Shown piece after piece: positions 1 through 11,940 of a DNA stretch of 64,000 nucleotides. This DNA is from Hirundichthys speculiger (taxonomy: Eukaryota > Chordata > Actinopteri > Beloniformes > Exocoetidae): positions 596,001 through 660,000 of the forward strand of contig JAGFBZ010000940.1 of NCBI GenBank assembly GCA_018398805.1. Reading direction: 5' to 3'. A program made the translations under genes and the position numbers. The notes under the pieces are model-generated. The model was not told the DNA's origin. It saw nothing but the letters and a program-made list of their open reading frames with translations, and searched no databases. Within the stretch, counting starts at the first letter, position 1, and every line of letters begins with the position of its first letter.

Positions 1-410
1 GCTGTTACTTTGACTGGGGATGTCATTAGCACCAGCACATCTTCTATCGAGGAAACCAGGTCTGTGAACTCTGGGACGGGCTTGGTCATTATTGGAGCTG
101 AGGTTCCTCAAGACTCTGAATGCTGTGGGGTCTGTTTTGGTTGATTGGTCAAACCTCGGGTTCAGGAGGAACAATGTGGGATCTGAATCCTGAACCAGCT
201 CTTGACCCTTGCGAGGATCCTGGAGAGGCATCGTACAACCATTTCACAGTGGTTTACTGTCAGGTGTGAAGTGGCAGGGATGAGAATATGCACCTCCAAA
301 TCTGAGATTAGGGTTCTCAGTGGGAGAAGGGTGAACGCTTGCCTTTTGTCCAAACACAGCTGGGAAAGGCTCCAGCAGATCCCCGTCACCCTGAAATAGG
401 AATAAACCAG
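1..410 (+). pseudogene. Rex3/RTE-like LINE reverse transcriptase fragment
   Basis: The DNA is recognisable as a decayed copy of a common fish RTE-type LINE. In the + frame around 260-350 it reads CEVAGMRICTSKSEIRVLSGR, matching the CEAAGMRISTSKSEAMVLS motif just after the catalytic YADD/FADD block of Rex3-like elements. Upstream parts resemble the finger-palm region but with frameshifts and deletions. The segment begins before the window and is 5' truncated here. The end near 410 reads like a shared SINE/LINE tail (AAAGGCTCCAGCAGATCCCC). Confidence 0.6.
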
Positions 411-1592
411 GATAAATCATGGATTAATAGTTGAACACCAGACATATCATTCACTTTTATATCCTTATCAGTTGTTATATCCATACTCTTTCTGCTAAAC
501 ACTAAGCAGACTGCTCCAGGGTAATCCGCAACCACATTTACCCACAATGCACCTGTTATTTTGATCATAACTGTAATGTCCTAAAACTACATCTCCCTTT
601 TTCTACCTGAAACAGAAAGGCAGAGAGCGATTGTCTTACACAGTATTAATTAAGATTTATTAAATACAAATGACAGTTTCTAAGGGGTTCATACAAAGCT
701 AACCCGTATGATCAGCAAGCACAGAACAGAAAACATCACAGTAACTAACTGTTGCTACGTGTGAGCTTGTCTGGAAACCTACAGGTGACAGAGGAGAGGC
801 GACACCTGACCGGTCAACAAAGCACAAACTGGCTTCCGGTCCATCAGTTGTCTTTCGACACGCGACTTGTGTTTCCTCTTAATTCCCCTCCAAAACCGGC
901 CAGACGGTGTTTAGCCTCTGAAGTGTCAGATGTTTTACCAACCTCTCTGTTTGTTAAACAAAATGGGGTGAAAAGATCTGTTTCATCTGTTCAACATACA
1001 CATACAAATCTAAAGGGTTTCACGTGCGCATACAGGATGAACAATTCATGAAAAAAAGCTGAAGCAGTTCTTATTCGAGGTTGTTGAAAGCATTTGATTT
1101 TTTTCCCTCAAATGTGTACAATAAATCCTTGTATATGCATTAAAAAGGGACTTTTTTTCCTGACCTCTGGCTGTGACAGGCTGAAGTTGTGGTGTAAAAG
1201 CTCCAGAATAGGAAGCAGTACTGCAGCATGTGAAGTGTGAATAATGGATGGTGTGTGTTCATATTTATCTTAGCTATAGGCTTATCAGTGGAGATTGGAG
1301 TTGTGATAGGAACATTTCTTGTCAGCGGTTTCTTCTGCTGTTGAGGTTTAACTATAAAGCTATGATGGAATCTACTGCAGCACTGAATGCTGTTGTCACA
1401 CTTATCTGTTGCCCAGATGTGAAATTGTAAGTAGAGTAACAAACTCAGTTTTTTTTTACTGGTAATACACTGCTGGTTTCCATCCAGGGGCTACATACAT
1501 ATACCTGTGTTCAGCAGGTTCAAAAAGACGGCATAAATATTCACACAAATTCATAAAGTCATAAAATTATATATACACATAGTTATACTTTA
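411..1592. other. Intergenic, no gene recognised
   Basis: AT-rich single-copy-looking sequence. The reading frames are short (at most 100 codons), have no family motifs and overlap on opposite strands. No RNA gene or clear mobile element was seen. Confidence 0.4.
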
Positions 1593-1596
1593 TTAA

Positions 1597-2525
1597 AGGG
1601 GCTATGTGTAAGATTTTCAGTGAAAATATCAGAAACAGCAAGAGAGTGAGAAGAAACGAGTGCTGTCATGTCACAAAAATGAAGACTTTGTATTTGGCTG
1701 CTGAGACATCTACCCTAGCTAATGTGCTAAATAACTTGATTCGGCTCCGTCCAGTCTCATAATACCAGTTCTGCCGTGCATGGTGACAGTGAGCCACATA
1801 GCGGCCGCAGAATAACGTAATGAGATGAAGAAGTCGCATGGTTTGTGGGCGTACTTGAACTTGTTGTCAGTCATGTAGGTACTCCCATCAAGTTACCATT
1901 TTAGGAAATGGTAAATGAAAAAGCCATGTTAGCGATAGCCATGTTAGTGCCTTTTCGTTTGCTCAAACGTTATCTACCAAACCAATGCTAAAATGTATCG
2001 ATAGCTAATAATCAAAGCATTTCTTTAGCTATTATGAAATGGATTTCTAGAGCTACACGAAGGTAACAAGTATCACAGAAAAAAAATTTAATTGTAGTGA
2101 ATGTTGACAAACTTAGTTGTGACTGACTGACGATATTTGGTTGCTAGGAGGTTTTGCTAATGTTGAGAGCCAAACAGGCTAAGATGTAAACTATAAAATT
2201 TACATCAGGCGGACACCAAACGTTATGCTATAAGACCATCATGTCCCTGCTTTGGTCATTTTAATTGCGTTTTCATGTTTCCACAGAGCTGTGAGTAGGC
2301 TAACTAATATTGCTTTGGGACCTAGCGAGTTCCTGGTTAAGTAGTTAATGCAGTGGCGATCAGCTGGCCAGATGAGTTGTGGGATTGACGAGAGGAGGGA
2401 CTGTGTGTTTTCTTGTTTCTTACGCGAGGGTAGACCAACTCACTTTGTGCAGCTACGCTGCCCCCATTTTGATTGGAGTGTGGAGCAGGAATTTAATTTT
2501 TGGCTTCACATTACACATTGCTCCT
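1597..2525. mobile_element. Non-autonomous DNA transposon with TTAA target duplication
   Basis: The ends are imperfect inverted repeats: AGGGGCTATGTGTAAGA on the left and, read from the right end inwards, AGGAGCAATGTGTAATG. Both are flanked by TTAA (1593-1596 and 2526-2529), the target duplication of piggyBac-type and Kolobok-type elements. No transposase frame remains in the 929 bp. The superfamily is inferred from the TTAA only. Confidence 0.6.
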
Positions 2526-2926
2526 TTAAAGCATTTTACCAGCACTCAGTAACCCAAAAACAGAATGACTGTAAAAGAGGCACTGCATTTCTCAGTGTAT
2601 GAGAAACCTGCAAAACCACTCTACATTTCTAAAGAGTGGTCCAAGTGGTCCATTTGATCTTTTCGTTTGTAATTACTAGAAAAAGTAAGAAAAGCTTTGT
2701 GATGTTCATCTGTGCAGAAACCCACAGAAAAACAATACAGGTTATATCCGTATTGTATCATGGCAAAAAAGTCACAATATATTAAATATAGGATTTGAAA
2801 TATATGATTTTTTATTGTGTGCATGTTCTTGTTTTTGTACCACCTTAAGGTCACGTAGGACAATGAAAAAAGTAAAATGATCCATAAGTACTGCCTTACA
2901 CTTTGACGGAAACTTTCCCTCCACAG

Positions 2927-3018
2927 AAGCAGAAGTCCGTGGAGCACACTGAGAGACAGAGTCTATCTTTGGTCGAAGAAAGTGAAGGAGAAAAGACCTG
3001 GAGAGAAGAGAGAGAAAG
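2927..3018 (+). other. Exon-like open segment with consensus splice sites
   Basis: A pyrimidine-rich stretch ending CCTCCACAG precedes 2927, and AAAG/GTAAGA follows at 3018/3019. The 92-nt interval between is open in the frame starting KQKSVEHTERQS and rich in Glu, Lys and Arg. No partner exon or family was recognised, so this may be chance or one internal exon of an unknown transcript. Confidence 0.25.
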
Positions 3019-3753
3019 GTAAGACCTGGCTGAGCAGCTTAGAGAAAAGGTCCATGTGTGGAGGCGATAGAATAAAATACAACCAGACCATGTTAGAATC
3101 CCAGGCTGGTCCTTTATTCTGTGTGCGTACGTCCTTTCTCTTTCCTGTCCAGCTACTGTCAATAAAAGCCACAAAAATCTTAAAAGATGAAAAAATATGG
3201 GTGGAACCAGAGGCTTGACTTGGACCAACAGCTTCAGTTCCCTAATAAGATCATGGAAACATCCGTATGGGCCCGACATCTGCAAGATCGATGATCAGGA
3301 CTGAATTCTCTGTAACCAGCAGTCAAAACTGTATAAGCAACTAAAATGAGTTTTGTGGACAAATGAAACGTTATCGTCATCTTGTAACTGAGACGCAACA
3401 CGGTTCTGTAAGACACCGATTCTGCTACTGCAGTTAGAAAAGAGAGAAAGAAGAACAAGAAGAAGACTGTTGGCAGAATGTAAAAAAGGAATTTAGACCA
3501 ATATAGTTCTAAAAGCCTGAAAGATAGAGATGTTTTACATCGTAATTCATAAATAAATAGATTTCAATTCTCCTTCATTTTGTGTGACAATTTAAAGATG
3601 TGCTGACCACAACTACAATGTTCCTCATTTCTTTTTTTTTTTTTTTTCATTTCAAAAAATTTTAAATGGCTCCCTCTTGAAACTTGTAAAGCAGTTTATG
3701 ACAAAAAACTACTGACTGCAGCTGCTGAACTGTTAAGGAAGACACGTTTAAAA

Positions 3754-3938
3754 TAGGGATGTCCGATAATATCGGCCCACCGATATTATCAGCCCGATTT
3801 TAGCATAAAAATGTAATATCGGTATCTTTTTTTTTTTTTTTTTTTTTTTTTGCAGAAGATATCGGTATCGGAAATTGAGAGTTGGACAATATCGGCATAT
3901 CGGATATCGGCAAAAAAGCCAATATCGGACATCTCCTA
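3754..3938. mobile_element. hAT-type MITE (family A, copy 1)
   Basis: It starts TAGGGATGTCCGATAATATC and ends with the inverted form (ATATCGGACATCTCCTA). It is flanked by a perfect 8-bp duplication GTTTAAAA (3746-3753 and 3939-3946), the hAT signature. The interior has repeated ATATCGG motifs and a poly-T run. A longer copy of the same family is at 53778-54059. Confidence 0.85.
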
Positions 3939-3946
3939 GTTTAAAA

Positions 3947-4965
3947 CATTCATCTTCTCCTTTCTGGAACTGGAAGTTACTTTGAATCTCACCTGACGAT
4001 AGCAGATACTTAATGAAACTTAATATTTCAGATAGATCAGATGTGGCACCTATATGGCTTGTGTTATCTATTGATCCCAGGAATTAAATTGTGCACACCT
4101 GTAAAGGTTTTTTTTTAGAAGATGTTCTTGAACGTGTGTCATGAAACTATGTAATGGAAACCAACATTTCCATCATATCAACCCAAATTAAACTGAATAT
4201 TTAAGAAAACCAGGAGCAGAACGTTTTGCTCAGTTGAATGCACTTTAACCTGAACTTTCATCACCTGACGTTGGTGGGTCTGGCTACAACAAAGGATAAT
4301 GGTCCTGGTGATGGACGTCCGTGCCGTCTCACTGTGTGGCATGCAGTCTGCCTCCGTGCACGTCCTGCTGCAGCGAGGCTAACACACAAACATGCACACA
4401 GAAGGCTACATTACCTTTGGCCTCAATCAAAGCTGCTTGTTGGGCTTTGAGAGATCAGCTCCGTTTTAAGACGGTTTCTTTTAGCCGATGCTGAGAAAAA
4501 GACCAGACTTCACTGATAGAAGTGAATAATGCTTCTGGGGTTTTTGCCCGAGTGCATACGTGCGTGAGGAAAAAAAAAAAACAGAAATGGCAAGCAAGGT
4601 TATTCTTGGTTCCAGGATGCCTTTTTGGGGATTTAAATCATGACAGAAAATGAAAAGAAATTGATCATGTTTTAGGTCATGAAAATGAGGCTCATCCATA
4701 CACAACTAATGTAAATAAGTTGATGGAAGTAAAGACTTTGAAGTAAATTCTAATTTGAATAATGGGATGTTTGAAGTCACACACAGGCCGACTAGAGTCT
4801 AGACTTTCTTTTGCCCTTTACTTTTATGAAGTAATTTAGGTTAAAGGGAACAAAATGTAATGGCTCGTCATATCTTACAAATACCCAGATGAGAAGTCCA
4901 GCAAAAGACACAGAGAGTCACAAAAATGAAATCTCACAGAAAAACAGTTTTGACAGTTTAGCACT
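3947..4965. other. Intergenic, no gene recognised
   Basis: AT-rich sequence; the reading frames are short and without family motifs. No mobile element ends were recognised. Confidence 0.35.
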
Positions 4966-5092
4966 GCGATGGACTGGACACCTGTCCAGGTGGACCCCTG
5001 CCTTTCACCTGAGGAGAGCTGGGATAGACTCCAGCAGATCACCATGACCCTGCAGAGGATTAAACGGGTATAGATGATGGATGGATGATGGA
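4966..5092 (+). repeat. SINE 3' tail
   Basis: The sequence TGCGATGGACTGGACACCTG, then GGGATAGACTCCAGCAGATC, ending in ATGGATGGATGATGG, is the widespread vertebrate tRNA-SINE tail that ends in (ATGG)n. The tRNA-like head is not present here. Confidence 0.6.
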
Positions 5093-5338
5093 CAGTTTAG
5101 CAGAATGTCATAAGAAAATGCATATTTTGTGCCCATGTGAATCAACGTAATCATTTTTCATTGCCTGAAGAGATATCAGTTCAGTTTTAGCCAGACCATA
5201 AAAATGGGTTTCATCTTTTGAAAAATGATTTAAATTTATTCATCCAGGACTACAAAATCTTCCACAAAATGGTTCCACGTTAGTTCATTTTAGTTTTAAA
5301 CTAAAACTGAGGCTGCATCCACATTAGCGTTTCAATTT

Positions 5339-5425
5339 CATGCTCTGGGTCTCTGTAAAGCGCCTAGAGACAATTGTCATTGTAACAGACGCTATACAAA
5401 TAAAATTGAATTGAATTGAATTAAA
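5339..5425 (+). repeat. L2-type LINE 3' end fragment
   Basis: It carries TGCTCTGGGTCTCTGTAAAG, then ACAGACGCTATACAAATAAA, and ends in a (TTGAA)n run. The same 3' end occurs near 18.9, 32.6, 40.6 and 49.1 kb, so it is a multicopy LINE terminus. Confidence 0.75.
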
Positions 5426-5727
5426 GACAGCAACCACAAACAAACCTTGGTTTTATATTACAACAGCATTAAAAACACATTACAACACCTTCCTGATAAG
5501 AGCATTCAGATGGTGTGCAGAGCATCACGCGATATCCACTGGACTGTATAGGTTAGCATGTTTCTAATGAAATACTTCAATACTTACACTATATCTTAAA
5601 TGCTTTGTGTATTAAAGTCTATTAGAGAAAATAGAATTTTGAGTAGCCATTTAAGAATTGAAAAATGTTGAGGTATGTTATTATTGTTCATTATTATATA
5701 TAATCTGACATATAATATGATAATGAT

Positions 5728-5772
5728 GCGGGCAAAACGGTAGCTTAGTGGTTAGCACTGTTGCCTCTGCAG
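5728..5772 (+). repeat. tRNA-derived SINE head fragment
   Basis: ACGGTAGCTTAGTGGTTAGC followed by ACTGTTGCCTC is the A-box region of the common fish SINE (usual form GCACGGTGGCGCAGTGGTTAG). It is cut off where LINE sequence begins. Confidence 0.5.
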
Positions 5773-6158
5773 AAGGCACACAGCATTATTAAGGACCACA
5801 ACCATCCAGCACACAGATGATTCAGCCCGCTTCCTTCAGGCGGATGGTACAGGACCCTGAATGCACACGTGAAAAAGGCCGAAAGACAGTTTTTCCCTCC
5901 AGGCTGTCAGGCTCCTAAACTCAACATAAACACTCGTATCAGTCATCCACAGCATCCTTCAGCATCTGTGACATAACGTACCATCTGGGGAAGTTATATC
6001 ACAGTTACATCATGGTCTGTGACATATCTTTACTATCTGGGTTAAAACTCAGTCATCTGGGTGTTAATTATCATCAGTGCAATATGTAATTTATTACCTG
6101 TGCAATATTAATACTTACACCTTTTTTACTCATGCACACTGTTCATCTGTTATCACTG

Positions 6159-6248
<90 letters not shown>

Positions 6249-6250
6249 CA
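5773..6250 (+). repeat. LINE 3' end with (ATCT)n tail
   Basis: Translation with frameshifts gives a C-terminal LINE motif (SPLPSGGWYRTLNAHVKKAE, then RQFFPSRLSGS) like the LLPSGRRYR...SFFP end of Rex1/CR1-group reverse transcriptases. It ends in about 22 copies of ATCT (6162-6248), consistent with a LINE whose 3' end is a tetranucleotide run. No intact frame remains. Confidence 0.55.
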
Positions 6251-8535
6251 CGTCAGTGTCTTAATGGCTCCTGGCTTCCCATGAATTAGAGCATTTTTGC
6301 TTCAGGTCCCGCCGGTAAATGTGGCTTGACGCGGCGCTGTGCAGGAGGGTCTATGCAGCCAACCACACCACAAAGGCCAAATGCTCTCCTTCTGCTTTTC
6401 AGACTGAAAACAGCTCCTCTACTGCTAATGAACATCCTTTCACTGGATGACAAATTGAAGAGACGAGATGCGTGTCATAAAGTATTCCCGCACAGAGAAG
6501 TGCAGAGTGCTGCCTTTGGATCTGGGGAATGTGGATTTTTTTTTTTGTTTTTTCTGTTGTGCATCAGTCGGTAGACAAAGAGCTGAGACCGGGGCCGTCA
6601 GCGACTGTGGGACACACTAAGCATCTGGTGACGGATCCGTCAGGATGCATGACCACTTTACACTGAGCTGGCAGTGTGTGGGAGTCCCGGCTGGATGTGA
6701 GGAGTGTTTTTACTCCTGACTGAGAACACGCCCATGAATTCCACTGCAATTCTGTCCTCATCAGTAAAAGGTGTTCAACTTGACACAGCCATGATTTTGT
6801 CTCTGATGGGACCCTGCAAAGCACTGCCTTACATTACATCCATGGTCTGGAAAAAAAAAAAATCAACATTTACTACTGACATTAATATAAGATCTCATGC
6901 AATATGATTTGTAAATATAAATATAACCTGTGAATAAATGAATGCCCTGCTTTGAGCCCCAGTGTGCCACATAGTTTTACTTTTATTTGTGGTGATTCCA
7001 AAAACATAAAATCGACAAACTTCTAATGGTACTCGCTCATATTTCATTTTTATGCTGCATTGTTTGACAAATTAATCTAGTAATGGAGTTTTACGCAGTG
7101 TTTTGTGTTTTTCACAGTTGCACCTCCTTACCGGCTCTTTAGTTAACATATTTAAGATGAACTCTCTAACTAAGGTGTCTCACTTTATTTAATTCTTTGT
7201 TTAGCTCATGTGAGTAGACGCCATAGTTTCAAAAGATGAAAATAATAATTTTCCCACTGAGCTGTCCTCATCTTGTTTAATATGTTCATGTGTATGTTTA
7301 AAGCTGTGGCATTACAATTTAAGGTAATAAATGAAATATGCATTTTCTTGTTTGTTTGTTTGGTTTTTTTACTTCAAAGTATTCAAATTAAACAAAGCAA
7401 CTCTGAAGGTTTTGCAGATGAGTCAGGGTGAAACAGCACACATACCTGCCAAATCTTTCCAACCCCCCCCCCCCCCCCCCCAAAAAAAAAAAAAAAAAGG
7501 TAAACCGTTGTTAAATTGATGGATTTTGGCTTCCTGCCAGGTTGTGAGGAGTCTACAGACACCTCCTCCTCCTCAACTCGTAACTGTGGTACAGCTGCTC
7601 CGCTGGAATCCACACTCATAGTTTAACATAGTTTGGCTGATTTAGCTGATAGTCTTCACCTCAAGGTTCACTTTGCATGTCGGCCTCACATGCTGTAAGG
7701 CACGGAGACAGTTTCTCTCGACTCACATGATCCCCAGGTATTCAAAAGCCCTTGTTGTAAACTAACATAGTTACATGAATGTCAGAAAACAATGAAGTAA
7801 CCGATCCATGAATCTACATTGTTTGGGGCTTACAGGCTGCAAAACGGACAGAAACTGTTATGATCTTGTCTTGTTTCGATGATGCTGCCTGTTGGAATAT
7901 CACTCCTCTGGCTGATGATAACTAAGAGAGGAGCAAACAGAAAACCTGTGATGTAGTAACAGTGTACTTCCACACGTCAGGAGAACTCTGTTGGTGGTGT
8001 GTGTGTTTGTGTGTATGTTTGTGTGTGTGATCACAGGTTTCTTTCTGCAGGTCACATCCACACACCTAAAACCTACCTGTAGGCCCTTATGTCTCTGACT
8101 AAACACTGTTTTGCTCATAAATTTTCTATTTAAAACATAGCTTGCTTCAAGGAGTCAAACAAAAGAAAAAAAAAAACAATAAAACAGCGTTTCAGTGTCA
8201 ATGTCAGTTCATTTCAATCACAACTGGCAAAGGAGAAATATTCAATTGATTTGAAATCATAGAAATGCCATGATCTTTTTCATGATATCAGCTTCAGCAC
8301 AGCAATATAGTTTTTTTTTTTTTTCTTTCTATTAGAAAGTTCAAGTAAGAACGTATTAGAGATGTGTTTGGTGGACGTATCATCGCCTCGGGACACAGAC
8401 CTGGAATTCACTGTTTATTTAATGGATAAGAGACAGCTGCTAATGCTACTGGTTGCAGAATAAAGTGGTGCAGAGTTTATCTGCAGATAAAATCTTACTG
8501 GCAAACTGTTCTATATACATTAATGAAGCTTTTTT
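6251..8535. other. Intergenic with simple repeats
   Basis: No gene was recognised. It includes a poly-C run followed by poly-A at about 7462-7498, TG-rich sequence near 8000-8035, and several poly-T runs. The open frames are short and overlap on both strands. Confidence 0.4.
7462..7498. repeat. Poly-C then poly-A homopolymer pair
   Basis: A long run of C directly followed by a long run of A. It is a likely slippage site, and the complementary strand could form G-quadruplex structure. Confidence 0.8.
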
Positions 8536-8557
8536 TTTTTTTTTTTTTTTTTTAATG

Positions 8558-8680
8558 TGCCACCTCTGAATCAGCCCAGGACTTTGCAGCTTGTCAAGGG
8601 TGGTGTACCCCTGCGCTTTGCTCAAAGACAGATCCAGTAGACCCCCATGTCTCTGGATCAGAGATGGATGGTTGGACTAA
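8558..8680 (+). repeat. Degenerate SINE tail
   Basis: The pieces GGTGTACCCCTGCGCTTTGC, CAGTAGACCCCCATG and AGAGATGGATGG resemble the 3' tail of the SINE at 4966-5092, more diverged. Confidence 0.35.
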
Positions 8681-8789
8681 ACCCTTATATTAAACTGTAA
8701 ATGTGAGTTCATAAATGAATTTGTGTCAGTAGAAAACCAGCTTGATGAGCTAAACCAACCAGCTTGATAGGAGTTAACCTAGCAATTAC

Positions 8790-9946
8790 CATAGCCAAGA
8801 CATTAGAGATAGATGCCGCATTGGCTGTTTGGAACGAGAATGCGGCCGCCATCTTGGACCGGTCGGGATTATAACCGTAGTAGTATTACCGTACGTCGAG
8901 TCACAGCACAAGTGAGAGAACATGCCTGAACATTGTGTGGGATATTCCTGCTCCAATCGGCGGACCATCAGAAGCAGGGCTCAGGGGATTACTTTTCACA
9001 AGTAAGATGTAACATATTTTTCAGTCTAAAAGACGTCTAATAAATGTCTAATAAACGTCTAACGGTCCCTAGACGTCTGGGCTAAAATCGGTCTACCACT
9101 GGTCTAAATGAAAGTTTTAGACTAGCCGTTTCTAAATCTAAACTACATTGTACATTGATCAATGACTGTTAAAAATGTTTTAATCCAGCATTTGGCCACC
9201 ATTTATACAATTTACTATTGTTTTATTTTGTATTTAATTATTAATGGATTAAATTGTACTGTATAGATCTATGCAAAACAATATAATAGCCTACTTAAAT
9301 GTAACAGGGGACAGATTGAGATGTTGGTCAGATTATAGCTAATAAGGAGAATAGCAAAAATGAACGTCAATTCAGTCAATAGCATAATGAAATAAACAAT
9401 AAAAAAATAGGGAAAACAGCAATAATAAACTGTCAATTCAAGCAAAATATAACAGCATGATAAGACTAGCCTACATTAAGGAGAATAGCAGTAGGCTAAT
9501 GAACAGCAATGTCAAATTAATAAAAGCCTAATGAAAATGGAATAAAACTATACAAACCATAAGGCATTAAAAGTGCTAAATGAACTAAGTCCATGTTGTA
9601 GCCTAAGTCTTTAGACCCTCTTAAAAGACCCTACTTAAAAGGCTACTAGCCTATAACAGGAACGGAGATATTCATTATATTACTAAGCTCACTATCAATA
9701 TTAAATACGCCAAACCATGTGTCATGTATCAAAGCTACATTTATCACCTTTGCAGCAAAAGAAAAAAAAAAAACACGTGAAAATCAGTTCGTTTCGTGAG
9801 GTATGATTAAATACATTGACGGCACACCTGCCAAACAAATAACACTGAGCGGAGCGGGTGACCGGTCCAAGATGGCGGCCCCAAATCTCGTCAGCGCCAG
9901 TAGGGAGTAGCGTTCGATGCGGCGTCTATCTCTATATATGTCTATG
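8790..9946 (+). mobile_element. THAP-exon DNA transposon relic with long inverted ends
   Basis: The left end (from CATAGCCAAGACATTAGAG) and the inverted right end (CATAGACATATATAGAG) align over about 75 bp. They share GATAGAYGCCGCAT and GGCCGCCATCTTGGACCGGT. Inside the left end is an ATG exon (8922 onwards) encoding a THAP-type zinc finger start. THAP fingers are used by P-element-like and Kolobok transposases. The remaining interior has no catalytic frame. No target duplication was resolved, so the exact ends are uncertain. Confidence 0.6.
8922..8999 (+). pseudogene. First exon of a THAP-domain transposase
   Basis: The frame MPEHCVGYSC followed by SNRRTIRSRAQGITFHK has the THAP Cys-x4-Cys start and the GITFH motif. 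A GTAAGA splice donor follows directly, as in genes whose THAP domain is split after the first exon. The rest of the finger is not found downstream, so this is a remnant exon. Confidence 0.6.
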
Positions 9947-11597
9947 CCTGAAAGGCCTGTTCCTGGCACTGGGAAAGATTTTCTTTTCTTTTTGTTTCTT
10001 TTGTTAGTTACTTATTTATCTATACTTATTTAACATCGGCACAGTAAAACGAGGCTATCCAAGGTTTCCTGCAATCTTCCAAACCAGAGGAAACCTCTCT
10101 GCCCTCGTGGCTACTGACATGAAGATATCAGCTTGATCTGCAGGACCAGTGCAGATCCTCCTTCCAGAAGATTACCATCTTACTTCAAAAGGAGTTTCAG
10201 TGCCTCCTATCATTACAAACTCATAATTAGGTCCTATTGATAACTTTCTAGGGTGAGGCTTAGAACGTAATAACTTAATGTGGAGGGGACATCTATGAGG
10301 ACATGATAATTTAAGAACATAGTCTGCATGTGCTCTTTGTGACAAGGAACAACACGGACCAGGTGTTGAACCTCTATTTTTCAAAAGTAAGCTGTCAGCG
10401 TCTCTCTCATTACCCCTAAATTATTTCCTCAGGTTACCTCCACCTGGCCAAAGGTAAAACTGTAACTTAACTATGTCCACTTTTAACCTCCCATATACTT
10501 TCTCGGACATCTTAAAGCACTTCAGATGGCACGGAGATTTACAGGATTCTGCATACGGTAGATGCTTCGGTGCCAAGTCAGCGGCGAAAATTTAGGACAA
10601 CACAAAGATGCAAGTTGTGAAGAGGATGAGTTAAACTCAACAAAAAGCCAGAAGGCACATGCTCTGAATATTTTGGGGGTCAAAACAGGAAAAACCTGCG
10701 AGACATATATCTGGATGTCAAGGTATTCCTTAGCCACAGAGCGACTGGAGGCTCGAGGAAAGTCACAGCTCCTTGATTGTCTCACCTGTCAGGAAACAGG
10801 AGGTGTGTCGCTGCTGTGATGGAGCATTTCTCCTCTAAAGGCCCTTTGATTGATGGCGACAGCTCAGTAATTTTCCCGCCGCCTCAGACATCACGGTATT
10901 TGAAGACATGCTCACATTCAAGCTTCCTGGTATCGACACCTGAAATGATGAAGGTAAAGAATTTAGCCCTGAAGTGCGTCTACATGTAGGTGATGATGAA
11001 ATAAACACTTATCAAAAACAAGACTGTGTGCGTGGTTTTAAATTTTACATTTGAATACTACGATTCCAAAAACAGTCAGAGGACATTTATTAAGTTAAAA
11101 ATAAGAGAAAATAAGTTAAAAATAAGTTAAAAAAGAGTAAAAAATAGAATACAATTAAACTAATTAATTCATTAATTCATTTAAAAAAATAAAGATTTTC
11201 ATAAAGAATTTCACCTTTTCTACAACTTAAAGGAAATTAAAAGATGTGAATGAGCGTATGTTGTGTGCTGTTTGTGTTCAGTTGGACTCCCAGTCTGGAC
11301 CCAGATCTGTTCACCAACCTTCTTAACAAACCAGTCTCCACAGTCTCAGAAGTGATAGCACTCCTGGTTTTTTTCATGATTTTAAAAGTCTGATTTCACA
11401 TTCTTTACAATTCTTTTAGCTGTTTATAATTGGAGTATTTTATAGTAATTTTTATTCTGTGAAAGACTTATAAGACTTGACCACCATATATACTGTACAT
11501 CCACGCTATTAATAGCCTCCCTTTTTTATGGAGTGGTAAACCAGCTCATCGCTGTATTCAAGCCAACATAAATTATGCAGTATGTACAATGTCAATA
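9947..11597. other. Intergenic, no gene recognised
   Basis: No gene or clear element. 10790-10980 is less AT-rich and looks unlike a repeat; conservation would have to be tested. 11095-11190 is very AT-rich with repeated AAGTTAAAAAT. Confidence 0.4.
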
Positions 11598-11605
11598 CCT
11601 TAAAC

Positions 11606-11932
11606 CAGTGATTCCCAAAGTGTGGGCCGCGGCCCCCTGGTGGGCCGTCGTGGTACTGCAGGTGGGCCGTGAGAGGTCATTAAAATTAAACTAATTAGTT
11701 TTAAATCCTCTATTTTTTAAAATATGTTTTTAATGACTGTTAAATATTTATTACATGATTTAAAAAATAATTAGAAATAATAAAAAAAAAACAGTTGGAT
11801 TAGAATATATATTGGAAGGTAGCTTTTAGTCTTGCATGTTGATCAAAGTTGTGTTTAAAGGTTTCCATGGGCCACGGACATTTTTCACATATCAATATTG
11901 GGCCTTGGTATTCTGAAGTTTGGGAATGGCTG
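11606..11932. mobile_element. hAT-type MITE (family B)
   Basis: The ends are CAGTGATTCCCAAAGTGTGG and, inverted from the right, CAGCCATTCCCAAACTTCAG. A perfect 8-bp duplication CCTTAAAC flanks them (11598-11605 and 11933-11940). The 327 bp are AT-rich with no transposase frame. Confidence 0.88.
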
Positions 11933-11940
11933 CCTTAAAC

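Noticed and set aside
6077..6289. Frame coding for a YLSI repeat
   Set aside because: It is the translation of the (ATCT)n microsatellite; the same holds for the minus strand at 29853-30212.
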